Positions 27,314-39,700 of a stretch of DNA of 64,000 nt are shown here, piece by piece. Each line of letters begins with the position of its first letter. Within the stretch, counting starts at the first letter, position 1. This DNA is from Strigamia acuminata (Eukaryota; Arthropoda; Chilopoda; Geophilomorpha; Linotaeniidae): positions 620,001-684,000 of the forward strand of contig OX442317.1 of the NCBI GenBank assembly GCA_949358305.1. The letters are read 5' to 3'. The translations under genes were made by a program, and so were the position numbers. The notes beneath the pieces were generated by a model that saw nothing but the letters and a program-made list of their open reading frames with translations, did not search any database and had not been told where the DNA came from.

Positions 27314-28988
27314 TCATGAGATGTTTATATCCTCATCGTTAGCGTCGTAAATGATATTACAGTAACAAAACAGCCTGAGCTGCGGGTCGTTAATGCACAA
27401 TGACTGATTGCCATACTTGTTGAGCCGGTCAATATTCTTCTCCGTCGTGTACTTGTCCGTCATGTCCATGTGATTAAACAGCGCGATCCCCTGGAAAATC
27501 GCCATGCTAGGCTTCACCACAAACGTTATTAGAAAATTCGTGTACAATTCCTTTTTCCCGCGGTTGATGGCCACTTCGTGCGCCGACACTTCGACGATCT
27601 CCTCCAACTCCAACTCTGCGCACGCGTTCCTCATGCCTGAAATCATCCTATTAATGTTCCCGACGAGCAAACTGGTGCCGGTCTTTGCCGAGTCGCTCTC
27701 CACCGAGATCTGCTTGCGCTGGAAACACGTGCAGAACTCCGACTGTATATTAGCCGCCCCGCAAGTCTTGTTGAGCGGCACCGGCGCGAACAAACTCACG
27801 CTGCGACTGCTCGGATCGGGGTGCTCACGGGCCCCAGCCCGCGCACAATCTCCATCAGCGTCGCGTGCATGTCAAACGGCGTGGTCAGCCGTCGCTCGTT
27901 CAGCTTCATGTTGGCGTAGTGCTCCGGGTGCGTCTTGGGGAACCACTTGGGCAAAAGAAAGAAAAAATACGGAAGCTTGTCCTCCAAGTGTCCTACGTAG
28001 GTGGTGCGGACCCCTCCGAACCGATAGCCGTGGTCACGTGTTTCTTCATCTCCGACTGGTCGACGGCGATGGAGAACGGACGCATGTAGTAGTCGGTCGG
28101 CTGGTCTCCGAAGCCGCGCTTGAGGTAGTTGAACGAAGCCATCTTGGAGCAGTCCTCGGCGAAGAGCGTGCTGTAGCCGCGCCTCTCGAACTCCTTCCAG
28201 GCCATGGGCAGTTGGTTGAGGTCCGTTTTTCGGTGGTCGAAACGGAACTCGTCCTGCATCTTGCCCGTCTGGAAGGACAGCATGTTGGGGTAGGTGTTGA
28301 GTCCCACCTTGTTGTAGCCGTGCAGTTCGACGAAGGTCAGTTCTTTGCGGATCAGTTTGTCCACCAGTTTCATGTGGCGGATGTACGAGTTTTTCGACAC
28401 CGAGTCGAGGCCCAGCAGGAGGACGCTCAGCGTTTCGTTGCGCTCGTCCCGTTCGAGGATCCGCCGACATCGTTCCTCCACTCGGGGTTTGTCCAGTACG
28501 AAGGCGAAGAAATCTTGGTTGATCGATTGGTTGAGTTCGTTGAAACACTGGGTCGTGACGAAATCGTTGGTCATTTTGATGGTGCCGTTGGCGTGCAGTA
28601 AATGTGGTTTGGAGAACGCGGTTTTGTCTTCGTTCACGCGGAAGATGTTTTTGTAGTAGCATTTGGTGTTGGCATTGTAGGACGTGTGATTCGTGTTGAT
28701 TTTGAGCGCTTGGTCGTCGATCGCGAGCACCATGGGCGTGCTGTTGCATTTGAGATGTTTGTCGATGTAGTTTTTGATGTATTGGAGGACCGACGAGTGG
28801 TAGGGGTCGAGTCTTGGGATTTTGCATCCGGGGGTGAAGATTGCAAACTCTTCGGGCGAGCCTGGGGTCACGGTGTTTGGAAACTGGCTGCTCGAAGGAT
28901 CGTTTTCGATGTAGATGTTTATGCAGATGATGCTGAGGCCCATAACTGTTGTGAGAATGCCGATTAATCAGAAGCCAAAGTTGTTCAT
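27314..28988 (-). pseudogene. DUF229-family protein, copy B (disabled)
   Basis: Inverted sister of copy A, 1675 bp against 1676 bp. It shares the TGA after MNNFGF in the N-terminal anchor and the frameshift near the GGAGGGG run (about 28010). Privately, it has lost one G in the segment GPVSTPDPSS (about 27821), causing a second frameshift, but it keeps the Gln codon (CAG) where copy A has TAG. Substitutions relative to A include NRLPF to NMLSF, VEKL to VDKL and RGYRTL to RGYSTL. A product starting at ATG 28943 would be 316 residues, ending shortly after the first frameshift. The family is alkaline-phosphatase-like with unknown function. Confidence 0.85.
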
Positions 28989-29080
28989 CTCAAATGGAAA
29001 ATATCTGCTGTCGAAGAGAAAAGAAAAAGTGCTCATTAGATAGACAGAAAATATGAATATTCGTTACCGTCGTTTGTACG

Positions 29081-29219
29081 GGATGAGCCATAGAGACCTG
29101 ACGGTTTGAAAATGTTTGAAAATGATTCTCTAACCAATTAAATTATTGTTGGAAACTAAAACCATTAATTAGTTCGAGTAATTACACTTTCAAAATCATC
29201 AGGTCTCTCTGGCTCACCG
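29081..29219. repeat. foldback element in right arm
   Basis: Mirror of 18126-18253, with a short AAAATGTTTG-type internal duplication not present on the left. Confidence 0.6.
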
Positions 29220-29557
29220 GTAGTTTATCCGTTTGTTTAACGCAGTGGTTGTTAACCTTTTCGCAATCCCTAGATTCTCAAAATATTTTTTGTACCCCAA
29301 TGTTCAGTTGTTACGTACAAGTTAAACCTCGCTATTACGAACGGGTCGGGGAGCAAAACACACGGTTAAATTTATTTATTAAATGTTATAAATGTGAAAT
29401 TATATATTTGATTTCCTCACCAATATCACAGAAGTGTAATATGTAATAATGGCGAATTTTTCGATGTTTGTAGAATTTTTTTAATTATTTTTTTTTTTTG
29501 GATAAAATTTGGAAAAGAGAAAAAAAATGTTTTTTAACCGAAAATGTTTGTGATAAG

Positions 29558-30627
29558 AAAATAAAGTTTACATTTCCTGTTGTATTTCTGCTTCTTTTTT
29601 TAAATCAGAATTATGTAATTAATTTCTAATGTGAGAAATAGTGCAGGCAACAAACTGAAATCAGAAATTCATCACAACGAGCAATTCCTTGTGTACAATG
29701 GTGTTCGTAATAGCGGGGTTCCACCTGTAACAAAAACAATAAACATTGCACATTCGTCACTGCAAAAATGCAAAATAAGCCATGAATAGATCAAGAGTTA
29801 CAGAACTCAAAAAATAACCCTAATTAGTTCTTTACTATAAAAGTTTAGTAAGGAGACCTCAAATATATTTTTTTCCACTTCTTATTCTTTTTCAATTATT
29901 CGATAATTTAAGATTGATGCTGTATAAATAACCATGGCTATGTAAAAGTTAATACCTGCAATGCTGACCACTTTTGCAAAGTCGAATAGTCAATTTTGGA
30001 AACAAACATCACACTTGTAAACACTCAAAAAAAATAAGGTAAAATATTACCCAAGAGTCGTCGGCTATGATCGACTGCCGAAGATGTTCAATCAACATTT
30101 TAACTATAATTACCTCGGTCCGAAAAAAACCAGGCTCAAATGGCAGGCCGAAAAATGTAAATTGAGACAAAGGCGGCCTGAAACACTAATACCTAACACT
30201 TCAGTTTTCATTCGTAATTTCTAAGCCGAAATTTAGTGATCCCTTCCCTGTCCATTTGCCGAGACAATAACATTCGAAGATTTGTACAATCCATCAACTT
30301 ACAAAGTTACAACCTCCGACAAAATGACTCGAGCGATTGGTTTTGCAAATATCTAAAAAAAATATATATAAAAATCACTCAACAAATAATAAAAACAGAA
30401 AAAACTTACCAACGACATAATGGTACGGACTACGGAGTCGCTTCAGATCGGCTTTAATTTTCTGTGAAAAAATACTACTTCTCACAACGTAAACATAAAT
30501 TTGAATGTGTAAAACCTCTGGCTTGTATCCGTAATTCCGTATGTAAGTATGGACATTATAGTTATGACAGAATACAAAATTTGACACTCAATAAGTGTTA
30601 TAAGCAATTTCCTTTCATACTCGAGCA
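29558..30627. other. intergenic, nothing assigned
   Basis: AT-rich single-copy-looking sequence between the palindrome and the MPP10 3' end. Only short frames without recognisable domains. Confidence 0.5.
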
Positions 30628-30633
30628 TTTATT
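30628..30633 (-). terminator. polyadenylation signal of MPP10
   Basis: AATAAA on the minus strand, about 45 bases after the MPP10 stop codon. Confidence 0.5.
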
Positions 30634-30678
30634 TAAGTTCCGATTCAGCAAAATAACCGATCAAACACATTTCTTTCA

Positions 30679-33600
30679 TTAATGTTTCACTCTTTTTGAA
30701 TTTGTTTTTGACGAATCGTTCTTTGAAATTTCGTTTAACCGTTTAAACGTGGCCGACGATGATAAATGCGTCTTCTTCCTGTCTTTCATTTCAGCCTTTT
30801 CCACTTTATTCACAAGTCCCTCGAGATCTTTCTCTTTATTCTTTCTGTTCCTCGTAGGGTTAACACTAGCAATCTTCTCGCGAGCCTCCCGCTCCTTTCT
30901 CCGACTGCTCTGAAACTTTTTCTTCAATCTCCTCTCCCTCAACTTATCCGTTTTGTCCTTTTCTCTTTGACCCTTTTCCATCGACGGAGCCTGGAAAAAC
31001 CAAACCAAATAACACGTTTAAAACATTCCTCTAATTTTTTCCCTCCAAAATCTCATTACCATTATTTCGGCAGGTGCCAACAGAGTTCCGGTCGCCGCCA
31101 ACGTAGATCCAACTTCCTCCAGAACAATGGCGGGCAAATTATTCACTATTTTCAATTCTGGCATCGCAGGTTTGGGTGTAAAATGGAAATTGGACAGAAT
31201 GTCCAACTTGTAAAACAAAGATGTCATCATCTTCTTAATTTCCACGTGTGCCGGCGACTCCTCCTCCTCACTTTTCTCCGTCTAAAATTTAAAATTAAAT
31301 TTAAAAACACTTAAATTTGTATAATTTAAGGTGCTAAAAATTTGTTTTGTTTTCCCAACCTGCTGCAACTTCTTGTATTCGTTCTCGTAGACCTGAGCTA
31401 AACTCAATTTGCTTTTCTCTTGATCCAACACGATCCTCCTCTTGTATTCAAACGGCTCCTCCTTAGGCTTCACTTTGCGCTCAACGTCGTTCCAAACTTG
31501 ATCCTTAATCCTCTGCTTGATTATATCTTCCAGCTTGAGCGTCGTTTCTTCCGTAATGACGGGAGCTGCCAACAAAAACATAAGCAAAAAAATAACGTCA
31601 ATAAAGCGAGCATTGATAATCCGCGAGCGCAGACCTTGTCTTTGCACGTGATCAAACGAGGCGTGTTCCTGCAGCAGACTGTTCTCCGGTCGTGCGGAAG
31701 CGGTCGCCTCGCCCATCAATTGCCACGGTTTTTCCGCCATGTTAATCTCCTCCAAATCCCGAATTTTTTCCTTCAACTGCGCATCAAAATACATAACAAA
31801 CACAAATTAATTTCTCCAAACTTTCCTCATTTATCCGACAATCTGACAACTCCACCTTCTGCTGTCGAATTTCAATTGTGGATTTGCTTTTATCGTCCTC
31901 GTCTTCATCTTCGTCTTCGTCTTCGTCTCGTGGCTCTAATGTGTCGTTTTCATTTCTGAAACACAATAAAACACAATAAAAATGATGTGTTGGCCAACGG
32001 ATCTGCAGCCAGCATGATGAATGTGAGCATGACACGAGCCAATAGTTCATCGCGCGCGGTTTATCTTTTCTTTGCAGATGATCGCATTGCACACATGACG
32101 GATGAGTTGGAAAAAAATCAGAAAATAAAAGAAAAGAAAAAAGAAATCATCTTATCTCTAAGCTCCCGCCCGCCCGACAAAAACAAGGATTGCTGCAAAT
32201 CCGCAATTCCGATTTTATTCAATTAATATTAATGTTTTTTTTTGTTATTTTCTTATTTTGAAAAAAAATCGATTTAGGAAGCTGCAGCATTAAGTTCCAT
32301 AAGAGCAACATTTTAAAAACAACAAGAAATACGATCGGACGGATCACAAAGTCTCGAGTAAACAATTCAAAACGAAAAATAAATTGAAAACTTTAAATTA
32401 ATCAAACTTACAGCGACAAAAACTCAAATTTCTTACCCAAATCTTTCATCTTCGTCGTCGCCGCCATCGTCCTCGCCAACATCATCGAAAAAATCGTCGT
32501 ACTTGTACTTTTTCTTCGTAAGCTTTAAAAAAAAAAGAAAAAAAAAATCAAAACTCTTTTATTAATTTACCCTGAATTTATGCCATCCAATAAAAATGCC
32601 GCTCCCTCCCTCACACGACTAATTAATTCAGTCGAACTCTCGACTCCACTTGGCGTGCCGTAACAAAAACAAAATTGACCATAATTTACCTGCCCAATAA
32701 CAAGTGTCAGCAACAGCTGCTTTTTATGAACAACTTCAAATTGGATAAACTCCACTAATAACCAAGAATTAATAACACCCAAAAAAAATTTTAAATTAAA
32801 AAAAAAAAAATTTCGATTTTTTTCTTACATCGTCATCACTATCGACATCTTCATCTTCAAAATCTGCAGTATCTTCAAAATAATCGATTGATTCGTCATC
32901 ACTCGGCTTTGCACCTTCCATTTTGCTCTCTTCTGCTTCGAGGAACTCCTCCATCTCGGACAACTTAAAAAAATGATCGTCCACTGCGGATTTCCTACCG
33001 GGTTTGCGACGAATTATTTTCTTGTTAACGTTTTTTGTCGTTTTTATTTCTTCTTCTTCTTCTTCTTCTTCTTCTTCTTCTTCTTCTTCTTCGCTTTGGA
33101 GTAATGATTCGTTTTCGCTTTCATCTCGTGTTTGTTTTTTGTCGGTTTGACGTTCGGACGATGTTTTTCTCGTTGCTAATTCCGCCACACGTTTGATGAG
33201 TCGATTTTTGCACGCGCAATTATCGATTTCGATCTGCTGCCAAATTTGCTCGTCATCGAATCCATCGATCATCAGCCGAAGAAGGGTCTTTTTATCATCG
33301 TCATTTTTTTCATACAAACCGTAAACTCGTTTAGCGATCTTCAATAACCCAATGCCAGTTTTCGTTCTGCTTCTGATAAACGATAAATCAAATGTGATAA
33401 ATATCAGTTTTTTTTAAACATATATGAAAAATAAAAAATTTAAGACAACAATTCTTGCAACAACAAAAAATAAGCACATGTCCTTGTCAATTTTAAAATG
33501 TAAAAATATAATTTGGTTTGTTTGCTTCGATTTTTTCGTTAAAAACGCGTAAATTTTGTCGCTTTTTTTTAACTTTTAAAATTATTTGTGCTTACTTTTG

Positions 33601-33740
33601 CGTTTTTAAATTAATGCGATTTAAGTTAAATTACTTTACCCTAAAAACAATTCCGGATTTTTTGTGTATTTGCCGAATTTTGCTTCGGATTTCTCGATCT
33701 CTTCAAGACGGATTTCTCTTAGCAATGCGGTCGTCGCCAT
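30679..33740 (-). CDS. MPHOSPH10: U3 small nucleolar ribonucleoprotein MPP10, eight exons, 570 aa
   Basis: MPP10 is a nucleolar component of the U3 snoRNP / small-subunit processome needed for 18S rRNA processing. Exons (5' to 3'): 33740-33640, 33372-32829, 32522-32437, 31955-31856, 31776-31635, 31565-31360, 31281-31060, 30990-30679. The summed 1713 bases keep one frame from ATG to TAA with matching phases at every junction. Hallmarks: [18 protein letters not shown] near residue 64, a 15-residue Glu run (128-142), [17 protein letters not shown] near 166, EDED-rich acidic stretches, [10 protein letters not shown], and the signature [17 protein letters not shown] with [12 protein letters not shown] (from 326) plus LAPAEIM, followed by a basic tail ([10 protein letters not shown]). 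Length is close to yeast MPP10. Donors of exons 4-6 are weak (GTGGAG, GTCTGC, GTTGGG). The gene looks intact. Confidence 0.95.
33052..33093. repeat. (TTC)n microsatellite inside MPP10 exon 2
   Basis: An uninterrupted run of TTC (GAA on the coding strand) encodes the poly-Glu stretch. It is likely to vary in length between individuals. Confidence 0.9.
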
Positions 33741-33790
33741 TTTGCAAACACAACGAGCGGCGCCCTCTAATGTCAAAAACTAAAAGCTAA
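33741..33790 (-). promoter_or_regulatory. MPP10 5' region with a CTCF-like motif
   Basis: On the minus strand, TAGAGGGCGCCGC lies about 20-35 bases before the MPP10 ATG, resembling the core of the insect CTCF consensus. No TATA box was seen. Confidence 0.35.
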
Positions 33791-36696
33791 ATTTAACAAC
33801 GCTCGCAAGCTGCGTCTTTGATCCATTAAAGTTGAATTTATTTATTTTTTAAATGGTGGTAAAAAAAAACGAAATAAAAAGAAAAAGAAAAAAAATCCAT
33901 ATCATTAGAATGAAAACGATTTCTTTTTCCAATTTGAAAAAATAAAAAAAAACATTTTGAATAAACCAAATAATTAAACGACTTAAAAAAGCCAGAGAGC
34001 GAAAGCAATGGCGAACAAAGTCATTCACTTATACACAAAATCTAAGATGGAATAGTGAGAGATTGATGAAGAGATCCCAGAGGAAAAACTGTGAAAGAAC
34101 ATGTCCATCCACATTTGAAATGAAGATGAATGACTCATCTTCTCAGGCGCTTCTATTTTAATGCCATAAAAACCATCTCAAAAATTCCCATTCTTTTTGC
34201 CATACACATAAAAAAAAAATAAAAATAAAATAAAATAAAAAAAATAAAAATCCAGAATAGATGGAAATTGAAAGAAATGCTCATCCACAGAAAATTTTTC
34301 TCAATACAAGTTTGTGAATGCGAATAAGACTATCTTTGAATTGTGTCTCATAAATTTTGAATCTTGCAGCTGCAGAGAAGAAAATGAAAACCAATACGAT
34401 CAAGTATTTTTCTCTCTCTTTCTCGAATGAAGTAATTGCATTTAATCACTTCTCGACCTCTTGACATTTCTCTTTACACAAATTAAAAGATCCCTTCATT
34501 GAAACCAAAGGGCAAAAGTGAATATTTATTTAATGTAATAACTAGCACGCACGTGCTGAGTTTTCGCACTTGGAGGCGCGCCCCACTGCCAGTTTCATCA
34601 AAATCTTGCATTGCGATGCATTCTGGGGACCCGAAATATTGGAGGGCCCCTAAATCACTGTTCACTGCTACGTGCTATTCATTTTTATGTTTTACAATTT
34701 TATCCCAAAATTTCATCTTTTTGAGACGCGGGGCCCGAAAAACGCGCACCATCCGTTTCACCAAGTTATGTTTAAACGAAAACTTGATAATAATTATTCA
34801 CTCATTTCAAATGGAAGTAAGAATTGCTTTGGGATTAGCAACATATGTCGATTTGAGCATTTGAACGGCGCAATTCTCAGAGATAGAAACCTTGCGTTAC
34901 CTCGCAAGTCCACATCATGCAAAATGCAACTGCCAGGATAGTCTGTGTACACGTACAGTGTACACGAGTGGATAAACAATAATTAATTAGTCAATTAGAA
35001 ACAACATACAAAGTTTGCCAATGCTAATTGTAGAGACGACATTCTCCAAATATGGCCACTGGGAGCAAACACATTCAGTTTAACAAGCCCTGGCTAACCC
35101 AAAATGGATTCATCATCAACAAAATGTCCCAATCATTTATTAAATATTAAATATTGCGCTTCATGATGGAAATTACTCCAACTTTTTACAACTAGCAAAC
35201 CGTCAAGCTGTAATCAAACGGTCATTTATTCACCGAATTTATTCACCCATTTTGCGCGCAGGCCCTGTCCTGTCTCGTCCTGTCCAGTGCAGTGCAGTGC
35301 AGAGCATGCAGTGCACTCCAAGCGGGATATCCGTCTCAAGATGGGAGTAATGTAATATGATAATGTACAAATTACAAATTCAAATTCATGCTTTCAATTA
35401 ATGTCGTAAATCAAACATAAAAGTGTAAAAAAATGAAAATGGCTCGAAACGGCGCAGATGGAATGAATATGAGAACAAAATAGGAACACAAGTGATATTG
35501 ACAAATCGTGATACGCACTGCGCAAACGCGATTCGCATCAACTCCTGAATACTAATCTTTCAAAGTTTAAGTGTCAACCGATTTGTATTTCGGCAAAGAG
35601 GGAAGAAGGGAGGGAGGAAGGAAGGAAGGAAAAAATAAAAATAAAAATAAACAAAAACACAAAAAAAATAAAAAATAAAAAATAAAAAATAAATACTCCC
35701 GAGAGGAATGGCGCCCTTTAATTTACAAATTCAAATCGATTTGTTTTCGACAAAACTTGTACTTTTTTTAATTTCACAGCGTGGAATTAAAGGGTTTTGA
35801 CAAACGAAACGAAGATGAAATAGAAATTCAATTTGCGCACCTAAACTGAGTATGGCAGATATCAAACAACAAGAAGAAGAAGAAGAAGAAGCCAATCCTC
35901 TCAAGAGTATTAGGACGAGTAAAAAATAAAAATAAATTTTTCTTCATTTTTCTTCATTTTTTTTTTTATGTATATATATATATATATATATATATTTTTT
36001 ACAAAAAAATAAAATCTAAAATAAGAGTGGAGGAGAAGAGATGAGATGAGAGAGGAAAAATGCGTTTCCCACTGCAAGTTGCGCGTCCCTCAAAATTCCA
36101 ATTTCCAAATTACACAAACCAGGTGGAAATCGAGCTCCGAGAGCACACGATATATGCAGCGGATTTGACTATGTGGAATTTACAATAAAAACAAAATAAA
36201 TAAATAAATAAAAATAACAAGAAAAAAAGTAATTTAATAACGAAACTAGTTTTAAAAAAAAAATAAAAATAAAAATCTATTTATTCACCTCAAATGTGAC
36301 AAATAAAAATTGAATGTGCCAGTTCAATTTGATATAAACATCCGATTCAAAAAAACCCGCACGATTATTGAATTAGTATTAGCTTACTTGGACAAAGAAC
36401 AGACAATCGAGAAAATCAAATCAAATCAAATCAAATCAGCACCAATCTGCATAATTTGTATAAAATTTCGTCACTTTTCGCTTATTTTATCCTATTTTTG
36501 CACATTTCTAGCCAATGTCCTCCTCCTAAACGTTTTATTTCTTTATTTCTTTATTTTTCTTTAATGTAGTTGAGTAGAAGGAGTAAAAAGAGCGAACGTT
36601 GTCGTTGGTGTGCGCCATTGGACGCTATCAGCAAAGCACGGCGCAATTATTCGCCGCAAGTCTCTGTACAAGAGAGGCAGGGATTACACCGACTGC

Positions 36697-36732
36697 GTAA
36701 CCAAGGCAACGCGTGGCCGTTACCATGGCAGT
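36697..36732. promoter_or_regulatory. pair of RFX X-box-like motifs
   Basis: GTAACCAAGGCAAC (36697-36710) and GTTACCATGGCAGT (36719-36732) fit the X-box pattern (GTNRCC, short spacer, RGYAAC). A third, GTTACCATGACGAC, lies at 37004-37017. Others are at 44848-44861 and 55747-55759. Function is not shown. Confidence 0.35.
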
Positions 36733-39700
36733 CAGGAAGAGGAAGTAAGTTACAAGTTGGCGGAATCAATTCATCATTAAACTTCTTTTGTGTTTTTCTC
36801 TTTAGACCCTCCTCGTCGTTCGTCAGTGTTTTAACCTCGTCACCCCAATTGGAAATAAAAACGCACCTACAAATCCGATACGACGTCACTCCCGCACCCC
36901 CCATCCATTAAAAAAAAACAACGAAAAAACAAAAAAACAATCAGTACTTTAAACCTTTTTAAATTTGAAAAAAAATATCTAAATTTTTTTTATAGCTCGA
37001 ACCGTTACCATGACGACACATTTCCATTTTTAGATTTTTAATTGCAATTAATTTACGCAGCATTATTTCTCTCTCTCTTTCTCTCTCTCTTTCCACGCAA
37101 CTTCCCTCTGGAGACACGTACATCAACTAAATCAGAGAAAACAAAGCTCAAAGAGCGAAAACGGGCAAATTGGCACAAAAACAAACAAATAAAAAACGAT
37201 TGAGTGACGTGAGTGGCTCCAAACTAACTTTTCCTTGCCAATTTCACCTGCAAACTGCGCACGTGCACCAAGTGTCCACTGTTTTCGCCATCAATTACCT
37301 TCAACAAGTTGCCTTTTTTTTTTTACTGTATTTTCAATCACCAATAACCCTTTAAGCTCACGAACTCGACTCAAATCCTCGTTTCAAACCGGTTGCGAGC
37401 AATTTTTATTTCACAAAGAAAAGAAAGGAAAAAAGAAAAGAAAATACAAAATAGTTAAAAGCCAACACAAGGGGGCATTGCACCGAGAGCAAAAGGCCAA
37501 TGCACTTCTTCTCTTTAAGCCCGTGCTCTTTGATGAACAAGAGTGAGTGTGGGGTATTGGTGAGCCTCAATTTCAATCAACACCTGCGCCAATGCCAACA
37601 CCGGCCTCGTTTAGTGCAGCATTGATTTCGGCGAGTTCCATTCCATTGAGCAACCGTCCATCAACAAAGAAAAGAACCTGCAACCTGCCCCGCCTGCCCC
37701 CCTGCTCCCCCCAACCCCCCGCCTGCCACCCGACAATTTTCATTTCACTTACAACGCCACTTTTTTCCACTATCAAAGTTACACTTTGACAAAAAATATT
37801 ACAAAATATAAAAATAAACATAAAAATAAAAAAACGTTAAGTCCATAAGTCCCTCTTGACTCCATTTTCAAAATAAATAAGCGGAGCATTTTTCTCCTTC
37901 ACTTCATATCGCATTTTCAGATAGAAAATCCTGAATTTGGTGCTAGTTCTCAATTTTCATCTTCTTTGCTTTCCTTTCCCTTCCTTTCCCTTCCTTTTTT
38001 TAAGTAAGAAGAAGAGAGGACATTCAAAGTTGGACGTGGCGGATAGTGTCACGCACTTGTCACCGACTGCAACGAATCTCCCGCACGCGTCACTCTTCCT
38101 TTGCTCAACTTCCCTTTCCTGGGTTTTAGATAGAGCAAAAAAAAAATAAAGTGTCAAATGTGAGAGATGATATTCTGCCAACAAAACTTAATTGTCCCAG
38201 CAACAAGATGGCCAGCACTAAAAAAAAACAAAAAAACATAAAAAAAAAAATATAAAAAAAATATATATAAATTTATAAAGAAAAAAATCCAAATTTCCAT
38301 CACCTTAAACAGGCAAAATCAAATGAGCTCGGTCGTCATGACAGTGAAATCCCATCGGCCTCTAAGCGACATTGATCCGTGCAATGCAAGATGAGATAAA
38401 TGGGTGTGGAAAAAGGGTGAGTTATTTCCATTTAAGGGATGAGAATGAAAAGGTGAGAAATTTAACAAATCTATGCTGACACGTAAAGGAAGGGAATAAG
38501 GGAATCAATTTTTGTTTTTATTTACATTTTTTATTTTATTTTTTATTTTATTTTATTTTATTTTTTTTTACAAATTCCACTCGAGATTGGCTTTAGCTTG
38601 TGGACTGGTAAATAGATTGGCTTCATTTCCGTTAATTCCACAGAGTGCCTGCAAGGAAATACCTGAGCACACAAACGTTTCATTAAGAACCAAAAGGATC
38701 CAGTGGCCAACTTTTCATCAATTCACCTGAGGACATTCTTTTTCTTTTCTTTTTTTCTTTTTCTTTTTTATTCTCCTCCTCTTCTTGTTTTTCAACTCAC
38801 TTTCCATTTTGACTTTTTCAATTTTTTTCTCCCGCTTCTTTCATCTATTCCGACTGATAAAGTTTGGATGGACGATTTATAAAACAAAGAGAAACTTTTT
38901 TCCGAATAAGAGACACAAAAATGAGATAAACTGTTCATTTCTCAACATATTTTTCATATTAAAACGAAAAAAGAAAGATAACGAAATAAATCGCAAAAAA
39001 AAAAAAATTAAATAAAAAAAAAATTAAATTTTCTAAATCCAAAACCAATTAAGTTAAAAAGAGAAGAAGAAAACGAAGAAAAACTGACAAACCGGGTGTT
39101 TATTTTCCCAAATTATCCGCTCCATTTATACGGAACATAAATTCAAAGTAAAAAATTAAAAATTAAAAAAAATGCACTTCTCCGTGTGAGCACTCGTCAA
39201 GACAACGAAATCTGTTCGACGCGCACGTGAGAGAGAAAAAGCAAAAAACAAAAAGCAAAAAGCAAAAAAGGAGAAGCGAAAAGCGAAAAGCGAATTCCCA
39301 TCGCAACACGCGTGGTGTTATTGTAGAACGAAACAAACTCTTGGAGTCTTGGAGGGGCGGAGGTGCGCGTTCATTCCTCCGGGAGAAGGAAGTGGCTGAG
39401 ACCAGAGATGACTTGTCAACCGTCGTTTGACTCCACACACTCACAAAAGCGTTCAAGCGACCGACCTGACGGTGGTCCGTGCTCAGTGGACGTTGTTTCC
39501 GTGTGTCAAGCATCCGAGGTCGTCTCCAGGGCACGTGAATGGAAAGACGAGAAACACATCGACCAATGGCCAAAAGACACTCCATTCTAATCCTTTTGGC
39601 TTCCAGCTACGCAAATGGCTCCTCCACTGACCATCGTTCAACGCGAGCGTGAAATCCGTCACGAGTCGGATTAAAATGTTAAAACTCGCTCAATAAATTC

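Larger units (their letters stand above)
23761..29557. repeat. long inverted repeat, right arm (about 5.80 kb)
   Basis: Reverse complement of 17768-23719. Differences seen: one extra 313-bp hairpin unit, a shorter satellite, one copy instead of two of the CTCF-like block near the centre, an 11-bp insertion near 26870, a 1-base deletion and scattered substitutions in the DUF229 copy. The arm ends at GTTTGTGATAAG, after which no similarity to the left flank continues. Confidence 0.95.

Noticed and set aside
17768-29557. The whole palindrome as a pure assembly artefact
   Set aside because: The arms carry many independent differences, including unit-exact copy-number changes; not excluded, so left as a test under findings.
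36570-36911. 113-codon ORF in the intergenic region
   Set aside because: No recognised domain; runs through the X-box motifs and low-complexity sequence.
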